The notes under the pieces: model-generated
Told to the model about the DNA's origin: nothing
The model's database searches: none
What the model saw: only the letters and a program-made list of their open reading frames with translations
Program-made: the position numbers and the translations under genes
From: an uncultured Saccharospirillaceae bacterium
GTDB lineage: Bacteria > Pseudomonadota > Gammaproteobacteria > Pseudomonadales > Oceanobacteraceae
Assembly: GCA_947503895.1 (NCBI GenBank)
Contig: CANNFT010000003.1
Location: 496,001-560,000, forward strand
Length of the DNA: 64,000 nucleotides
Direction: 5' to 3'
Shown here: piece by piece, positions 1 to 11,292 of the stretch
Position numbering within the stretch: the first letter of the stretch is position 1
Layout: every line of letters starts with the position of its first letter

Positions 1-53
1 GGTGCGGTATCAATCAGTGTTCCATCCAAATCAAATAGCACGGCTTCAATCAT
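1..53 (-). CDS. mupP: MupP-type HAD phosphatase, N-terminus only (cut by window edge)
   Basis: Only the first 17 codons are inside the window. They read as the start of a HAD-superfamily hydrolase with the nucleophile motif DLDGT directly after the N-terminal strand. The start overlaps the 3' end of ubiG by 8 bases, so the two are translationally coupled. In Pseudomonas the gene directly after ubiG is mupP, an N-acetylmuramic acid 6-phosphate phosphatase used in peptidoglycan recycling. The HAD assignment is seen in the sequence. The mupP name rests on gene order, and a Gph-like phosphoglycolate phosphatase is the alternative. Confidence 0.7.
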   Translation of the reverse strand, partial: MIEAVLFDLDGTLIDTA

Positions 54-780
54 TTTGCGGGCTCGGCTTGGCTGTTTGCAATAAATAATTGACGTCGGTG
101 TCGCGGCCTAACTTATAGGCTTTGGTCAGAGGATTGTAGGTCATTCCCACCAGCTCGCCCATTTGCAGTCCAGATTGACGCACCCATGTGCCTAACTCTG
201 AAGGTTTAATGAATTTTTTATAATCATGGGTGCCTTTGGGAAGCATTTGTAAAAGGTACTCTGCTCCGACTACTGCAAATAAAAATGCTTTTGGATTACG
301 ATTGATGGTCGAAAAAAATACTTGGCCACCAGGCTTAACAAGCTTGTAACAGGCTCGCACAATTGAAGCTGGATCTGGCACATGTTCAAGCATTTCTAGG
401 CAAGTCACTACATCAAAGCTTTCCGGCTGTTGTTCTGCGAGCGCTTCTACGGGTGTCTGTAGGTAGGTGATATTTAACTTGGACTCAAGAGCGTGGAGTT
501 TAGCAACGTTCAGTGGTGCTTCCCCCATATCAATGCCCGTGACGTCTGCACCTCTTTGCGCCATTGATTCACTGAGTATGCCACCACCGCAGCCGACATC
601 TAAGACACGTTTGCCTGCCAGATGGGCATGCTCATCGATGAAGTTGCATCGTAATGGGTTGATGTCATGCAGAGGTTTGAATTCGCTTTCTTTGTCCCAC
701 CAGCGACTCGCCAACGCTTCGAATTTGGCTACTTCGGCATAATCGACATTAGTACTGTGTTGGGTGTGAGAGTCTGTCAT
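46..780 (-). CDS. ubiG: 3-demethylubiquinone / 2-polyprenyl-6-hydroxyphenol O-methyltransferase UbiG
   Basis: UbiG performs both O-methylations of ubiquinone biosynthesis using S-adenosylmethionine, at the inner face of the cytoplasmic membrane. The 244-residue product has the usual length. It shows the class I methyltransferase SAM-binding motif VLDVGCGGG (residues 59-67), the conserved N-terminal segment ASRWWD, and the [10 protein letters not shown] segment. It lies between the deaminase gene and a mupP-like gene on the same strand, as in Pseudomonas, and overlaps mupP by 8 bases. The closely spaced amidohydrolase upstream may share its transcript (50-base gap). Confidence 0.95.
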   Translation of the reverse strand: MTDSHTQHSTNVDYAEVAKFEALASRWWDKESEFKPLHDINPLRCNFIDEHAHLAGKRVLDVGCGGGILSESMAQRGADVTGIDMGEAPLNVAKLHALESKLNITYLQTPVEALAEQQPESFDVVTCLEMLEHVPDPASIVRACYKLVKPGGQVFFSTINRNPKAFLFAVVGAEYLLQMLPKGTHDYKKFIKPSELGTWVRQSGLQMGELVGMTYNPLTKAYKLGRDTDVNYLLQTAKPSPQND

Positions 781-830
781 ATGTCTCCCGACGTTAATTA
801 TAAGGGTGTAAATATTTAATGGTGATTCGA

Positions 831-2162
831 CTAGTGGTTACTAGATATTTTAGCCGACCATGACTGTGCAATTTCGCATATTTCTTGCTCATTAATATGC
901 GTCAGGTGACCGCTTTCTAATTGAAGACGGCCCGCTACCCAGACATGACTCACTTGATTTCGAGTGCTGCAATAAACGATATGCGACACTGGGTCGTATA
1001 CAGGTTGGCTTTCTAGGCCGGACAAATCAATACTGATAATATCAGCCTGCTTACCGACTTTTAACGAGCCTGTTAGATTGTCCAATCCGAGTGCTTTAGC
1101 ACCATTAATAGTGGCCATTTTAATGGCCTCTATTGCAGGTACGGCAGAAGCATCTTGTGCAACCGCCTTCGCGAGCAATGCTGCTGTGTGCATTTCTCCA
1201 AGCATGTCGAGATCGTTATTACTGGCTGCGCCGTCTGTACCTAGCGCCACATTCACGCCTGCTTGTTGTAGTTTGTGCACAGGACAAAAACCACTGGCTA
1301 GTTTTAAGTTGGATTCGGGGCAGTGGACGACGGATACATTATTTTCTGAAAGAATGCCCGTGTCTAAGTCATTGAGTTGTGTGACATGCACTGCTTGCAC
1401 ATCTGGCCCCCAAAAGCCAAGTTTTTCGAGACGCTCTGTTGGGCGCATCCCTGACTTTTCAATCGCATCGCTTACTTCAAAAGCTGTTTCGTGCAAGTGA
1501 ATTTGAATAGGAATATCTAATTGATTGGCTAGGGTTCTAATTTTGGTTAATGGCTCATCACTGACAGTGTACGGAGCATGTGGACCGAACCCTATGGAAA
1601 CTAGGCTGTGGTGTTTAAACTTGTCGTGTGCTGTTACGATTTTGTGGATGTATTCATCTGCCCCTGCACCATAGGGTGTTGGGAAATCAAGGATTGGGCC
1701 GTACAGGCGAGCACGCATTTGATAATCTGCCGACACTTCCGCTGCGATTTCTGGAAAAAAGTACATGTCACTGTAGCAAGTTGTGCCGCTGCGTAGCATT
1801 TCTGCAATTGCTAATTTGGTGCCGTCAGCTACGAAGGATTCGCTCACCCACTGACCTTCAGCCGGCCAGATATGATCGTTGAGCCAATCCATTAGTGGCA
1901 AATCATCTGCCATCCCACGAAAGAGGCTCATCGCGGCATGGCCGTGTGTGTTAATCAAGCCAGGCATGAGTAGTTGCTGGGGGAGTTGTATATGTCGCGC
2001 AGAGCGGTGCTCTTCAATAAGCTGCTCAGTTGGCGCAATATTGGAAATAATATCGCCCGAAATGGCTAGACTATAACCCGTCAATAGCGGGCCTTCTTGG
2101 AGCTCATTTTCCAGAGTCAAAATCCACTTTGGAGTAATAAGCGTATCAACGACTAGGCTCAT
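831..2162 (-). CDS. mtaD: 5-methylthioadenosine / S-adenosylhomocysteine deaminase (amidohydrolase)
   Basis: A 443-residue metal-dependent amidohydrolase of the MtaD/TRZ-ATZ group. It shows the N-terminal metal-binding HxH in NTHGHAAM (H73, H75), a further histidine motif HLHE in the middle of the barrel, and a late GTDGAASNN segment carrying the catalytic aspartate. Members deaminate methylthioadenosine, S-adenosylhomocysteine or adenosine, clearing by-products of methylation and polyamine synthesis in the cytoplasm. The gene lies upstream of ubiG on the same strand and diverges from gyrA across a 239-base gap, the arrangement known in Pseudomonas. The exact preferred substrate cannot be read from sequence. 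Confidence 0.88.
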   Translation of the reverse strand: MSLVVDTLITPKWILTLENELQEGPLLTGYSLAISGDIISNIAPTEQLIEEHRSARHIQLPQQLLMPGLINTHGHAAMSLFRGMADDLPLMDWLNDHIWPAEGQWVSESFVADGTKLAIAEMLRSGTTCYSDMYFFPEIAAEVSADYQMRARLYGPILDFPTPYGAGADEYIHKIVTAHDKFKHHSLVSIGFGPHAPYTVSDEPLTKIRTLANQLDIPIQIHLHETAFEVSDAIEKSGMRPTERLEKLGFWGPDVQAVHVTQLNDLDTGILSENNVSVVHCPESNLKLASGFCPVHKLQQAGVNVALGTDGAASNNDLDMLGEMHTAALLAKAVAQDASAVPAIEAIKMATINGAKALGLDNLTGSLKVGKQADIISIDLSGLESQPVYDPVSHIVYCSTRNQVSHVWVAGRLQLESGHLTHINEQEICEIAQSWSAKISSNH

Positions 2163-2401
2163 GGGAGCATCCTTTGTTTAAAGTTTGAGCATAAGCGGTG
2201 GGATAAGCCTGAGTATAACCGAATTGATGCTCAATTGGCGCTTTTGATTAGTGGTAATCCATTGATTTATGGTAGAATTCCGCACTTTGTTTTTGAGCGT
2301 AATGCCAAAGATTGCGCCGTGAAAGTCCTGCCATTTTAGTTTTGACTTTCGAACCATAACAACAACGCCAGAATATCCGGCGGTAATTAAGGGATGCCTT
2401 C

Positions 2402-4990
2402 ATGGGTGATTTAGCCAAAGAAATCCTGCCCGTTAACATAGAAGACGAGTTAAAGCAGTCTTACATGGATTACGCAATGAGCGTAATTGTGGGCCGAGCT
2501 TTACCAGATGTTAGAGATGGGTTGAAGCCAGTACATAGGCGTGTCCTTCACGCAATGAATGTTCTGGGGAATGATTGGAATAAAGCATATAAGAAATCGG
2601 CTCGTGTTGTCGGTGATGTAATCGGTAAATACCATCCGCATGGTGACTCAGCTGTCTATGACACGATTGTTCGTATGGCTCAGCCCTTTTCCCTTAGGTA
2701 TATGTTGGTAGATGGACAAGGTAATTTTGGGTCTGTAGATGGTGATTCGGCTGCCGCCATGCGTTATACCGAAGTCCGTATGGCAAAAATTGCACACGAA
2801 ATGCTGGCGGATATTGATAAGGAAACTGTTGATTTCGTCGACAACTATGACGGTACCGAACAAATCCCAGTTGTGTTGCCTACCAGGGTGCCGGCATTGT
2901 TGGTGAATGGCTCATCCGGTATCGCGGTGGGTATGGCTACCAATATCCCGCCCCATAACCTTACTGAGGTGATCTCCGGCTGTTTGGCATTAATGGAGAA
3001 TCCAGAGATTGATGTCGATGGTTTGATGGAGCACATAACGGGCCCAGACTTCCCAACCGCAGGCATAATTAATGGACGCGATGGCATAGTAGAGGCCTAT
3101 CGTACTGGTCGCGGTCGCATTTATATGCGGGCTAAGCACCATTTTGAGATGGATGATAAAAGCGGTAAAGAATCCATCATTGTCACCGAAATTCCTTACA
3201 TGGTGAATAAAGCCAGATTAATAGAAAAAATTGCGGACCTGGTAAAAGAAAAGAAAATTGAAGGCATTACTGAGCTGCGTGATGAGTCTGACAAAGATGG
3301 CATGCGTATTGTAATCGAGCTTCGTCGTAATGAAGTGCCAGAAGTAGTGTTGAATAATTTGTTTGCGCAGACTCAATTGCAAAGTGTCTTCGGTATTAAT
3401 GCTGTTGCCTTGGTGGATGGTCAGCCAAAATTACTTAATTTAAAGGATATGCTGGAGGCGTTCGTGCGTCACCGTCGCGAAGTCGTGACGCGCAGAACCA
3501 TTTTTGAACTGCGTAAAGCTCGTGAGCGAGGCCATATTCTAGAAGGTCTAGCGGTTGCACTGGCAAATATTGATCCCGTTATTGCTGCTATAAAAGCATC
3601 TCCGAGCGCCGCTGAAGCAAAAGAGAAGTTGATCAGTACGGCTTGGCAGCCTGGTGATGTGTTGGACATGCTTGAGCGAGCTGGTGCTGATGCGTGCCGC
3701 CCAGATGATCTGCCTGTGGAATTTGGGTTTAGAGATGGGAGTTATTATTTATCTCCTGCTCAGGCGCAAGCTATATTGGACATGCGCTTACAGAAGCTCA
3801 CTGGCTTAGAAAATGAAAAACTGATTGATGAGTACAAGCAGAAAATTGCTGAGATTGCTGAGTACTTAGATATTTTGGGTGACCCTGATCGTTTGATGCA
3901 AGTAATTCGTGATGAGCTTGAAAGTATTCGCGCTGAATACGGCGATGATCGTCGAACGGAAATAATGGCAAGTCGCCGAGATTTGACGTTGGCGGATCTG
4001 ATTGCTGAAGAAGATATGGTTGTAACTTTGTCACATGGTGGGTATGCCAAAATCCAGCCTATCACTGACTATCAGGCGCAGCGGCGCGGTGGTCGCGGAA
4101 AATCTGCTGCTTCCATTAAAGATGAAGACTTTATTGAGCATCTGTTGGTGGCTAATTCTCACGACACGATTCTTTGTTTTACGAACCGTGGCAAGGTGTA
4201 CTGGCTCAAAGTTTATGATATCCCACAAGCAAGTCGTCAGTCTCGCGGCAGGCCGATCGTGAACCTGCTTCCGTTGGAGGGTGATGAGCGCATTACTACA
4301 TTGCTTCCGGTTAACGAGTATAAAGCTGATCACTATATCTTTATGGCGACGTCAAAGGGTACGGTCAAAAAGACAGACCTAACGGCTTTTTCGCGACAGC
4401 GTTCAAGTGGTCTGATCGCACTGGAGCTAGATGACGGCGATACATTGATGGGTGCAGCGATTACGGATGGCACGAAAGATGTCATGCTGATGAGTGATGG
4501 CGGTAAGGCTGTTCGATTTGCTGAGGAAAATGTCCGGGCGATGGGGCGCACCGCGCGCGGTGTGCGGGGTATTAAGCTGCTGGACGATCAGAGGGTTATA
4601 TCGCTAATTATCCCTGAGGAAGGCGGCACAATTCTTACAGCCTCTGAGAAGGGGTTCGGCAAGCGCACAGCGATCACAGAATTTCCGACCAAGGGGCGAG
4701 GAACCCAGGGCGTCATTGGTATGGTGGTTAATGAGCGTAATGGTTCTCTGGTCGGCGCTGTTCAGGTGCATGAAGGTAACGAAATTATGCTGATCAGCGA
4801 TCAGGGAACCCTAGTGCGGACGCGGGTTGATGAGGTTTCAATATTGGGCCGAAACACGCAAGGTGTTACGTTGATAAAAGTGGCTGAGGACGAGCGACTG
4901 GTGGGTGTAGCGTCAATACTGGATGCCGGTGACGATTTATTGAGTGACGATGTCGAATTAGATGTCATTGATGATGGCCCAGCTGAGTAA
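2402..4990 (+). CDS. gyrA: DNA gyrase subunit A
   Basis: The breakage-reunion subunit of DNA gyrase, 862 residues. The catalytic tyrosine is Y122 in the RYTEVRM segment. The quinolone-resistance region carries the susceptible-type residues S83 and D87 (E. coli numbering coincides). The C-terminal wrapping domain has the GyrA box QRRGGRG at about residues 560-566, which distinguishes it from ParC. The C-terminus is strongly acidic, as usual for GyrA. The ATG at 2402 follows a purine-rich AAGGGA site. The gene is divergent from the deaminase gene and 15 bases upstream of a Wzz-like gene. Confidence 0.98.
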   Translation: MGDLAKEILPVNIEDELKQSYMDYAMSVIVGRALPDVRDGLKPVHRRVLHAMNVLGNDWNKAYKKSARVVGDVIGKYHPHGDSAVYDTIVRMAQPFSLRYMLVDGQGNFGSVDGDSAAAMRYTEVRMAKIAHEMLADIDKETVDFVDNYDGTEQIPVVLPTRVPALLVNGSSGIAVGMATNIPPHNLTEVISGCLALMENPEIDVDGLMEHITGPDFPTAGIINGRDGIVEAYRTGRGRIYMRAKHHFEMDDKSGKESIIVTEIPYMVNKARLIEKIADLVKEKKIEGITELRDESDKDGMRIVIELRRNEVPEVVLNNLFAQTQLQSVFGINAVALVDGQPKLLNLKDMLEAFVRHRREVVTRRTIFELRKARERGHILEGLAVALANIDPVIAAIKASPSAAEAKEKLISTAWQPGDVLDMLERAGADACRPDDLPVEFGFRDGSYYLSPAQAQAILDMRLQKLTGLENEKLIDEYKQKIAEIAEYLDILGDPDRLMQVIRDELESIRAEYGDDRRTEIMASRRDLTLADLIAEEDMVVTLSHGGYAKIQPITDYQAQRRGGRGKSAASIKDEDFIEHLLVANSHDTILCFTNRGKVYWLKVYDIPQASRQSRGRPIVNLLPLEGDERITTLLPVNEYKADHYIFMATSKGTVKKTDLTAFSRQRSSGLIALELDDGDTLMGAAITDGTKDVMLMSDGGKAVRFAEENVRAMGRTARGVRGIKLLDDQRVISLIIPEEGGTILTASEKGFGKRTAITEFPTKGRGTQGVIGMVVNERNGSLVGAVQVHEGNEIMLISDQGTLVRTRVDEVSILGRNTQGVTLIKVAEDERLVGVASILDAGDDLLSDDVELDVIDDGPAE

Positions 4991-5005
4991 GGGTGCAAAA
5001 TAGAT

Positions 5006-6109
5006 ATGAATGAAGTGGTTCGTAATACGCATATCCCTCACTCTAACTCAGACGTTATGGAGGAGTATCGAGGTGATGAAATCGACTTGTTCGACTTACT
5101 GGATGACATTGTTAAAAACAAGGTGTGGCTGCTGGTCGGTGTGTTGTGCACGCTGTGCTTAGCGGCAATTTATCTTGTGACTACCAAGCCAATCTATGAG
5201 GTGGGTGTTGTATTGAAGCCCGCGGCAGAAAAGGATTTATTGGAGCTAAATGCGCCGCAGCTCAATGGCATATACTCTATTGATGTTGATGGGGCATACG
5301 GTGGTGTCAAAAGGCATTTATCGTCGAGAGATGTTAGGCAGGGTTTTTACCTAGAAAATTATGAGCGCATATCGTCTGTAGAGGGGCTGTTTAAAATTGA
5401 TTTATCGAAGGAGCAAAATTTCAGTCGGTTTGATAGTTTCTTCAAGGTCAGTGTTTCCGGGAAAAAGGATGTTGAGGACTTTGTTCGTGTCGAGCTTGAA
5501 ATGTGGGACCCAGTGTTGGTTGCAAGTCTACTAAATGACTATGTATTGTACTCTCTAAAGCGATCCATGCAAGAAGCGGCAGAAACTCTTGAGAGTAAGG
5601 TGGCGGCCAGAATAAAGGCCCTTGAATACGATGCCATGCTGCTGCGTGAGAAGTACTACAGCTCACAAACACGTCGGAAGCTCAAGCTGGAAGAGGCGCG
5701 GGGTGTGGCGAAAGCTATTGGCCAAACAGACCCTGTTTATATTAAGAGTGATATTTTAGGTAGCTACCAGCCACCTCTTTATATGTTTGGCACGAAAGCT
5801 ATTTTGGCTGAAGAGAAGGCCATTACTAATCGAAAAGTAGTTGCTCAATCGCTGCCTCATGGTGAAGATCATTTTATCGCAGGACTGCCTGAGGTGCTTT
5901 TCAAAATTGATCAACTGAAGAATCTGGATGTTGATTTTAATCGCGTTGCCTTGGCAGTCGTTGATGAGTCTGCTGTGCCTCCCTTATCTCCTGCAAAACC
6001 TAAGAAATTATTAATCGTCGCTTTGGCATTGATTGCTGGCTTGTTTGGCGGACTGATGATGGCATTGCTTCGTGCTTCGTATAAACGACGTAAGCTAGCA
6101 AAGAGTTGA
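5006..6109 (+). CDS. Wzz-family polysaccharide chain-length regulator
   Basis: A 367-residue inner-membrane protein with the two-helix layout of polysaccharide co-polymerases. A first transmembrane helix lies at about residues 40-59, followed by a long, partly coiled periplasmic domain. A proline-rich stretch (PPLSPAKPKK) comes just before a second helix at about 335-355, with a basic cytoplasmic tail. Wzz proteins form ring oligomers that set the modal length of O-antigen or capsule made by Wzy. The gene sits between gyrA and serC, 15 bases after gyrA and 30 before serC, away from the polysaccharide locus that begins beyond ihfB. It may regulate that locus or another polymer. Confidence 0.8.
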   Translation: MNEVVRNTHIPHSNSDVMEEYRGDEIDLFDLLDDIVKNKVWLLVGVLCTLCLAAIYLVTTKPIYEVGVVLKPAAEKDLLELNAPQLNGIYSIDVDGAYGGVKRHLSSRDVRQGFYLENYERISSVEGLFKIDLSKEQNFSRFDSFFKVSVSGKKDVEDFVRVELEMWDPVLVASLLNDYVLYSLKRSMQEAAETLESKVAARIKALEYDAMLLREKYYSSQTRRKLKLEEARGVAKAIGQTDPVYIKSDILGSYQPPLYMFGTKAILAEEKAITNRKVVAQSLPHGEDHFIAGLPEVLFKIDQLKNLDVDFNRVALAVVDESAVPPLSPAKPKKLLIVALALIAGLFGGLMMALLRASYKRRKLAKS

Positions 6110-6139
6110 AGCAGTTACTGATAATCTAAGGTTGTATTA

Positions 6140-7222
6140 ATGGCGAGAAAGTTCAATTTTTGTGCGGGTCCTGCTGCTTTACCTGAGGCGGTTTTGCGAA
6201 AAGCATCGGCAGAGATGCTCGACTGGAATGGCCTGGGCTTGTCTGTGATGGAAATGTCCCATCGCAGTGAAGAGTTTACTGCGATTGCCAGCAAGGCGGA
6301 GTCTGACTTCAGAGAGTTGCTGTCGATACCCGAAAATTATCGAGTATTGTTTATGCAGGGGGGTGCGAGTGCCCAGTTTTCATTGGTGCCTATGAATTTG
6401 TTGCGCGGCAAAAAAAGGGTTGATTACATTAGTACTGGGCAGTGGTCTGAAAAGGCAATTCAGGAGGCATCTCGATACGCAGATGTTAATGTGGCCGCTT
6501 CAACAGAGGCTACCCATTACAGTCGTGTGCCAGCTCAAAGTGAATTGAAGTTAAACTCGGATGCAGCTTATTTGCACTACACTCCCAACGAAACCATTGG
6601 TGGAGTGGAGTTTGGGTATGTGCCTGAATCTTCTGGTGTGCCACTTGTGGCTGATTTTTCTTCATCTATATTATCAGAACCCATTGATGTTTCTAAGTTT
6701 GGTTTAATCTATGCGGGTGCTCAAAAGAATATCGGCCCTGCGGGTTTGTGTATTGTCATCATTCGCGATGACTTATTGGGTGACGAGCTAGAGCAAACCC
6801 CATCTGTTTTCAGTTACCAATCAATCGCTAAAAACGACTCAATGTTAAATACACCGCCAACCTACTCATGGTATTTGGCTGGTCTTGTATTTGAGTGGCT
6901 AAAAGAGCAGGGTGGGTTGGCTGCTATTCAGGCAATCAATGCACGCAAAGCTAAAAAACTATATAGCTACATAGACGCCAGTGACTTTTATACTAATCCT
7001 ATTGAGTCGGGTAGTCGCAGTCGAATGAATGTTCCGTTCATTTTGGCTAATGAGCAATTGGATGCGGTGTTCTTGGAGGGCGCAGAGAAGGCTGGGCTAT
7101 TGAATCTAAAAGGTCATCGTTCTGTCGGTGGTATGAGGGCAAGCATTTACAACGCTGTTCCTGAGGCTGCTGTTGAGGCATTAATTGAGTATATGAAGTA
7201 TTTTGCGGCGAGCCATGGTTGA
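6140..7222 (+). CDS. serC: Phosphoserine aminotransferase
   Basis: A PLP enzyme that converts 3-phosphohydroxypyruvate to phosphoserine with glutamate; it also serves pyridoxal phosphate synthesis. The 360 residues match the family length. The N-terminus has FNFCAGPAALP, and the PLP-binding lysine is K196 in GAQKNIGPAG. The gene is followed after 48 bases by pheA in the same direction, the serC-pheA-tyrA/aroA-cmk-rpsA order known from Pseudomonas. Confidence 0.97.
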   Translation: MARKFNFCAGPAALPEAVLRKASAEMLDWNGLGLSVMEMSHRSEEFTAIASKAESDFRELLSIPENYRVLFMQGGASAQFSLVPMNLLRGKKRVDYISTGQWSEKAIQEASRYADVNVAASTEATHYSRVPAQSELKLNSDAAYLHYTPNETIGGVEFGYVPESSGVPLVADFSSSILSEPIDVSKFGLIYAGAQKNIGPAGLCIVIIRDDLLGDELEQTPSVFSYQSIAKNDSMLNTPPTYSWYLAGLVFEWLKEQGGLAAIQAINARKAKKLYSYIDASDFYTNPIESGSRSRMNVPFILANEQLDAVFLEGAEKAGLLNLKGHRSVGGMRASIYNAVPEAAVEALIEYMKYFAASHG

Positions 7223-7270
7223 TTGCGAGGCCGTAAAAGTAGGCAGTTAGGCCACCTTGAGATAAGCGGA

Positions 7271-8359
7271 ATGAGTGAAGAAAAAGAGCTAGGTGTGTTG
7301 CGTGATCAAATTGATTCAATTGATCAACAGATACAACAGTTGATAAATGCTAGAGCTGAGTGCGCAAATCGTGTTGCAGAGGTGAAGCAAAAATATAGTG
7401 CTGGTCAGGCTATTCAGTTTTATCGTCCTGAGCGTGAGGCACAAGTACTCCGTAAGGTAATGAGTCGAAATCAGGGGCCTGTTGGTGATGAAGATATGGC
7501 TCGCATCTTTCGAGAGGTGATGTCCATCTGCCTCTCATTGGAGGAGCCTTTAAATATTGCCTACCTTGGTCCTCAGGGAACATTTACGCAGGCAGCTGCA
7601 CTAAAGCACTTTGGGCACTCGGTAACCTGTGAAAGTCAAAGCACGATCCCTGATGTCTTTCGTGAAGTGGAGTCGGGTGCGGCGCAGTATGGTGTGGTTC
7701 CGATTGAGAACTCAACAGAGGGTGTTATTACGCACACCTTGGATAGTTTTATTGAGTCGCCATTGCAAATCTGCGGCGAAGTAGCGCTTCGTATCCACCA
7801 TCATTTGCTGGTTCGCACCGATTCATCAATATTTAATAAAATATATTCCCATCCCCAATCATTGGCGCAGTGTAGGCAGTGGTTAGATTCTCATTGGCCT
7901 AATGTTGAGCGCATTCCTGTCAATTCTAATGCTGAAGCGGCTAGACGAGCCTCTGTTGAAGAAGGGGCTGCTGCCATTGCAGGTGATGCTGCTGCTGAGT
8001 TATACGGCTTGTACAAACTTTCAGCCACTATTGAGGATATGCCTGATAATACAACGCGCTTTCTGATTATTGGCCGAGATAAAACGCAGTCAAGTGGGGA
8101 TGATAAAACCTCGCTGATGATATCCAGTCGGAATCAGCCGGGAGCGTTATATCATGTGCTGGCTCCATTTCATGATGCAGGTGTTAGTCTGACGCGTATT
8201 GAGACCAGGCCCTCTAAGACAGGTGCTTGGAATTATGTTTTCTTCATTGACTGTGAGGGTCATGTTCAAGACGAGGTTGTGAAGCAGGTGTTGTTAGATG
8301 TTGGGCAGGGTGCTGCTGAGTTGAAAATCTTGGGTTCCTACCCTAAGGCTGTTTTGTGA
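7271..8359 (+). CDS. pheA: Bifunctional chorismate mutase / prephenate dehydratase (P-protein)
   Basis: Makes phenylpyruvate from chorismate in two steps. The 362-residue protein has an N-terminal AroQ-type chorismate mutase (about residues 1-90), a prephenate dehydratase domain (about 95-275, with GPQGTFTQAA and the ENSTEG segment), and a C-terminal ACT regulatory domain with ETRPS and GALYHVL motifs typical of phenylalanine feedback binding. I chose the ATG at 7271, because the TTG at 7223 would add 16 residues not seen in the family. The stop codon overlaps the GTG start of the next gene (GTGA), so the two are coupled. Confidence 0.95.
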   Translation: MSEEKELGVLRDQIDSIDQQIQQLINARAECANRVAEVKQKYSAGQAIQFYRPEREAQVLRKVMSRNQGPVGDEDMARIFREVMSICLSLEEPLNIAYLGPQGTFTQAAALKHFGHSVTCESQSTIPDVFREVESGAAQYGVVPIENSTEGVITHTLDSFIESPLQICGEVALRIHHHLLVRTDSSIFNKIYSHPQSLAQCRQWLDSHWPNVERIPVNSNAEAARRASVEEGAAAIAGDAAAELYGLYKLSATIEDMPDNTTRFLIIGRDKTQSSGDDKTSLMISSRNQPGALYHVLAPFHDAGVSLTRIETRPSKTGAWNYVFFIDCEGHVQDEVVKQVLLDVGQGAAELKILGSYPKAVL

Positions 8360-10569
8360 CCTTAAGCTTCAATCGCGTATGCATTATAGGTTTGGGCTTA
8401 ATTGGCGGGTCTTGGGTGGCGGCATTGCGTCAATCCGGTGTGATCGGCCACGTGGTTGGATTCGATCGAAACTTAGACTCCATGCAAGAAGCCGTTAAGC
8501 TGGGTGTGATAGACGAATTTGTTGATTCAGCTGCCATTGCTGCTCAAGGCTCAGACTTGGTAATTCTCTCCGTACCTACACTTGCCATATCTGCGATCCT
8601 AGCTGAAGTAGCCCCTGTGTTAAAAAAAGGCGCCATTGTGACGGATGTCGGAAGTGTTAAGGGGAGTGTAGAATCTGCTGCGAGAATGTACGCTTCGGCG
8701 CACTTGCCACAAATTGTATTAGGGCACCCTATCGCTGGATCAGAAAAAAGTGGTGTGGCAGCGATTGATGCATCCTTATTTGAGCGACAGAAAATAATTC
8801 TTACACCGCTTGCAGAAACAAATGATCAAGCGCTTCTCTCAGTTCAAAGGCTTTGGGAGTTGGCGGGTGCGAGAGTGGAGTTGATGTCCGTTGAGCGCCA
8901 TGATCAAGTGTTGGCGGCCACGAGCCACCTGCCACACTTGTTGGCTTTTTCATTGGTCGATACATTAGCGCACAACCATGAAAACAAAGAGATATTTGAG
9001 TATGCGGCCGGTGGCTTTAGAGACTTTACTCGAATTGCCTCCAGTAGCCCGCAAATGTGGCACGATATATTTGTAGCGAACAGGTCAGCGGTTCTGGATG
9101 CATTGGATTTGTTTGTGGGGGAGCTGAATGCGTTGCGTAATTCAGTTGCATTCTCAGATAGTACGGCCATGCTAGGCGTATTTACTCGAGCAAAGGTCGC
9201 AAGAGATCATTTTTCTAAAATATTGTCCAAAAGGGCGTATGTGGAGCCTATGAATTCCAAAAGTCTTACTTATATAGTCAGTCCAAGTGAAAAGGTTAGC
9301 GGTGCTTTTAGGGTGCCGGGTGATAAATCTGTTTCTCATCGGTCGATTATGCTTGGGTCCTTGGCTGAGGGTGTGACTGAGATTTCAGGCTTCCTTGAAG
9401 GAGAGGATAGTCTGGCCACTCTTCAGGCATTTCGTGATATGGGGGTGGTGATTGAAGGGCCTCATAGAGGGAAAGTGGTGATTCATGGTGTCGGGATGCA
9501 CGGTTTGAAGCAGCCCCCAGGACCTTTATATCTTGGTAATTCTGGTACCTCTATGAGGCTGCTTAGCGGATTATTGGCAGGGCAATCTTTTGATGTCACC
9601 TTGACTGGAGATGATTCGCTTTCCGTGCGACCAATGAATAGAGTGGCCGACCCACTCAGGACGATGGGGGCTGAGATTGAAACAGCTGCACAAGGGCGTC
9701 CACCTTTAATGATAAAGGGGGGGGCGAAGTTAAAAGGCATCCATTATGACCTGCCAATGGCCAGTGCACAGGTGAAATCTTCTTTGCTTTTGGCTGGCTT
9801 GTATGCGGAAGGCGAGACGAGTGTGACTGAGCCTGCACCGACTCGAGACCATTCGGAGAGAATGCTTCAAGGATTTGGGTATGACGTTCTAGTTGATGGC
9901 CCAACAGCAGCGCTGTCGGGTGGCGGAACCTTATCGGCGACTAATATTGATGTCCCGAGTGATATATCGTCAGCTGCTTTTTTTATGGTGGCAGCATCAA
10001 TTTCTGAGGGGTCCGATATAACCTTGCAGCATGTTGGTGTGAATCCCACTCGTGTGGGTGTGATCAATATACTACGCCTGATGGGTGGTGATATCGAAGT
10101 ATTTAATGAAAAGACTGTCGGTGGCGAGCCTGTCGCTGATATTAGAATTCGTTCTGCAAAGCTGAAGGGCATTCGTATCCCGGAGGATCAGGTGCCATTG
10201 GCAATTGATGAGTTTCCCGCGCTGTTTGTGGCAGCAGCCTGTGCAGAGGGAGAGACGGTACTGACGGGGGCTGAGGAGCTGCGGGTAAAAGAAAGTGATC
10301 GAATTCAAGCCATGGTTGACGGGTTGAATGCGATAGGTGTGCGTGCAGAAGGGACTCCTGATGGTGCAGTTATCTTAGGGGGTGCTATACGTGGTGGGGA
10401 GGTCGATAGTCTTGGTGATCATCGTATTGCTATGGCCTTTACTGTAGCAGCTCTAAAAGCGCGTTCAGAAATCCGTATAGCTGATTGCGCCAACGTTGCG
10501 ACTTCTTTTCCCGGATTTATAGAATTGGCGAGCGCCGCGGGTATTTCGGTCTCTCAGTTAGAAGGCTAA
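8356..10569 (+). CDS. Fused prephenate dehydrogenase / EPSP synthase (TyrA-AroA)
   Basis: One 737-residue reading frame joins two enzymes of aromatic amino acid synthesis. Residues 1 to about 295 are prephenate dehydrogenase, with the NAD-binding motif GLGLIGGSW near the N-terminus. From about residue 299 it is 3-phosphoshikimate 1-carboxyvinyltransferase, with [26 protein letters not shown] and KESDRI motifs. There is an internal ATG at 9250, exactly where a free AroA would start. The same fusion is known in Pseudomonas. Unlike P. aeruginosa, no hisC paralogue lies between pheA and this gene. The start is a GTG overlapping the pheA stop. Confidence 0.94.
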   Translation: MTLSFNRVCIIGLGLIGGSWVAALRQSGVIGHVVGFDRNLDSMQEAVKLGVIDEFVDSAAIAAQGSDLVILSVPTLAISAILAEVAPVLKKGAIVTDVGSVKGSVESAARMYASAHLPQIVLGHPIAGSEKSGVAAIDASLFERQKIILTPLAETNDQALLSVQRLWELAGARVELMSVERHDQVLAATSHLPHLLAFSLVDTLAHNHENKEIFEYAAGGFRDFTRIASSSPQMWHDIFVANRSAVLDALDLFVGELNALRNSVAFSDSTAMLGVFTRAKVARDHFSKILSKRAYVEPMNSKSLTYIVSPSEKVSGAFRVPGDKSVSHRSIMLGSLAEGVTEISGFLEGEDSLATLQAFRDMGVVIEGPHRGKVVIHGVGMHGLKQPPGPLYLGNSGTSMRLLSGLLAGQSFDVTLTGDDSLSVRPMNRVADPLRTMGAEIETAAQGRPPLMIKGGAKLKGIHYDLPMASAQVKSSLLLAGLYAEGETSVTEPAPTRDHSERMLQGFGYDVLVDGPTAALSGGGTLSATNIDVPSDISSAAFFMVAASISEGSDITLQHVGVNPTRVGVINILRLMGGDIEVFNEKTVGGEPVADIRIRSAKLKGIRIPEDQVPLAIDEFPALFVAAACAEGETVLTGAEELRVKESDRIQAMVDGLNAIGVRAEGTPDGAVILGGAIRGGEVDSLGDHRIAMAFTVAALKARSEIRIADCANVATSFPGFIELASAAGISVSQLEG

Positions 10570-10582
10570 GTTAAGGTTGTTT

Positions 10583-11272
10583 ATGATGAGTGATCGAAAG
10601 TTTCCAGTGCTGACAATCGACGGGCCGGGAGGTTCTGGCAAGGGCACTATTTGCCAATTGATTGCAAAGAAACTGGGGTGGCATTTGTTGGACAGCGGGG
10701 CATTGTATCGCCTAACTGCGCTTGCCGCTGACAAGCACGGCGTTGACTTTGAGAATGAGGGCGCTATTGAGGTGATCGCAAAACACCTGGATGTTCAGTT
10801 TCTGCCCCTTGAAAAAGGTGGGGTTGAGGTTGTTTTAGAAGGTGAGGTTGTATCGGATGAGATTCGAACTGAAGCCGTAGGCAGTATCGCTTCAAAGGCT
10901 GCAGCCTACCCCAAGGTTCGAAGGGCATTACTTGAGCGGCAGCATGCCTTTGCGCAAGGGCCAGGGCTTGTTGCGGACGGACGGGATATGGGAACAATCG
11001 TGTTTCCTGATGCTGAAGTGAAGATATATTTAACCGCCTGTCCTGAGGAGAGAGCCAAAAGGCGCTATCTCCAGTTGAAAGAGAAGGGCATTGAGTCTAA
11101 TATTGAGCTTCTGCTTGAAGAGATACAAGCAAGGGACGATCGAGATATGAATCGTGCTATTGCTCCTCTGAAACCAGCGATTGATGCGCTCATTATTGAA
11201 AGCACTCATATGTCAATTGAGCAAGTGATGGATGCGGTGCTGGGTGAATTAGAGCGAGTGTCGCTCATTTAG
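10583..11272 (+). CDS. cmk: Cytidylate kinase
   Basis: Phosphorylates CMP and dCMP to diphosphates. The 229-residue protein begins with a P-loop GPGGSGKGT, followed by the [12 protein letters not shown] nucleotide-binding region and VADGRDMGT, both diagnostic of Cmk. The ATG at 10583 is preferred because AAGG at 10573-10576 gives good spacing; a TTG two codons earlier is in frame but unlikely. It follows the tyrA-aroA fusion by 13 bases and precedes rpsA, the usual cmk-rpsA pair. Confidence 0.95.
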   Translation: MMSDRKFPVLTIDGPGGSGKGTICQLIAKKLGWHLLDSGALYRLTALAADKHGVDFENEGAIEVIAKHLDVQFLPLEKGGVEVVLEGEVVSDEIRTEAVGSIASKAAAYPKVRRALLERQHAFAQGPGLVADGRDMGTIVFPDAEVKIYLTACPEERAKRRYLQLKEKGIESNIELLLEEIQARDDRDMNRAIAPLKPAIDALIIESTHMSIEQVMDAVLGELERVSLI

Positions 11273-11292
11273 CAGTGTAAACTTAATTTTAT

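Noticed and set aside
2242..2278. Sigma-70 promoter for gyrA (TTGATT with TATGGT or TAGAAT)
   Set aside because: Spacing is 18 or 23 bases with weak -10 matches; several equally poor options exist in the gap.
7223..7270. Earlier TTG start for pheA
   Set aside because: It would add 16 residues that do not resemble the family, while ATG 7271 gives the conserved chorismate mutase start.
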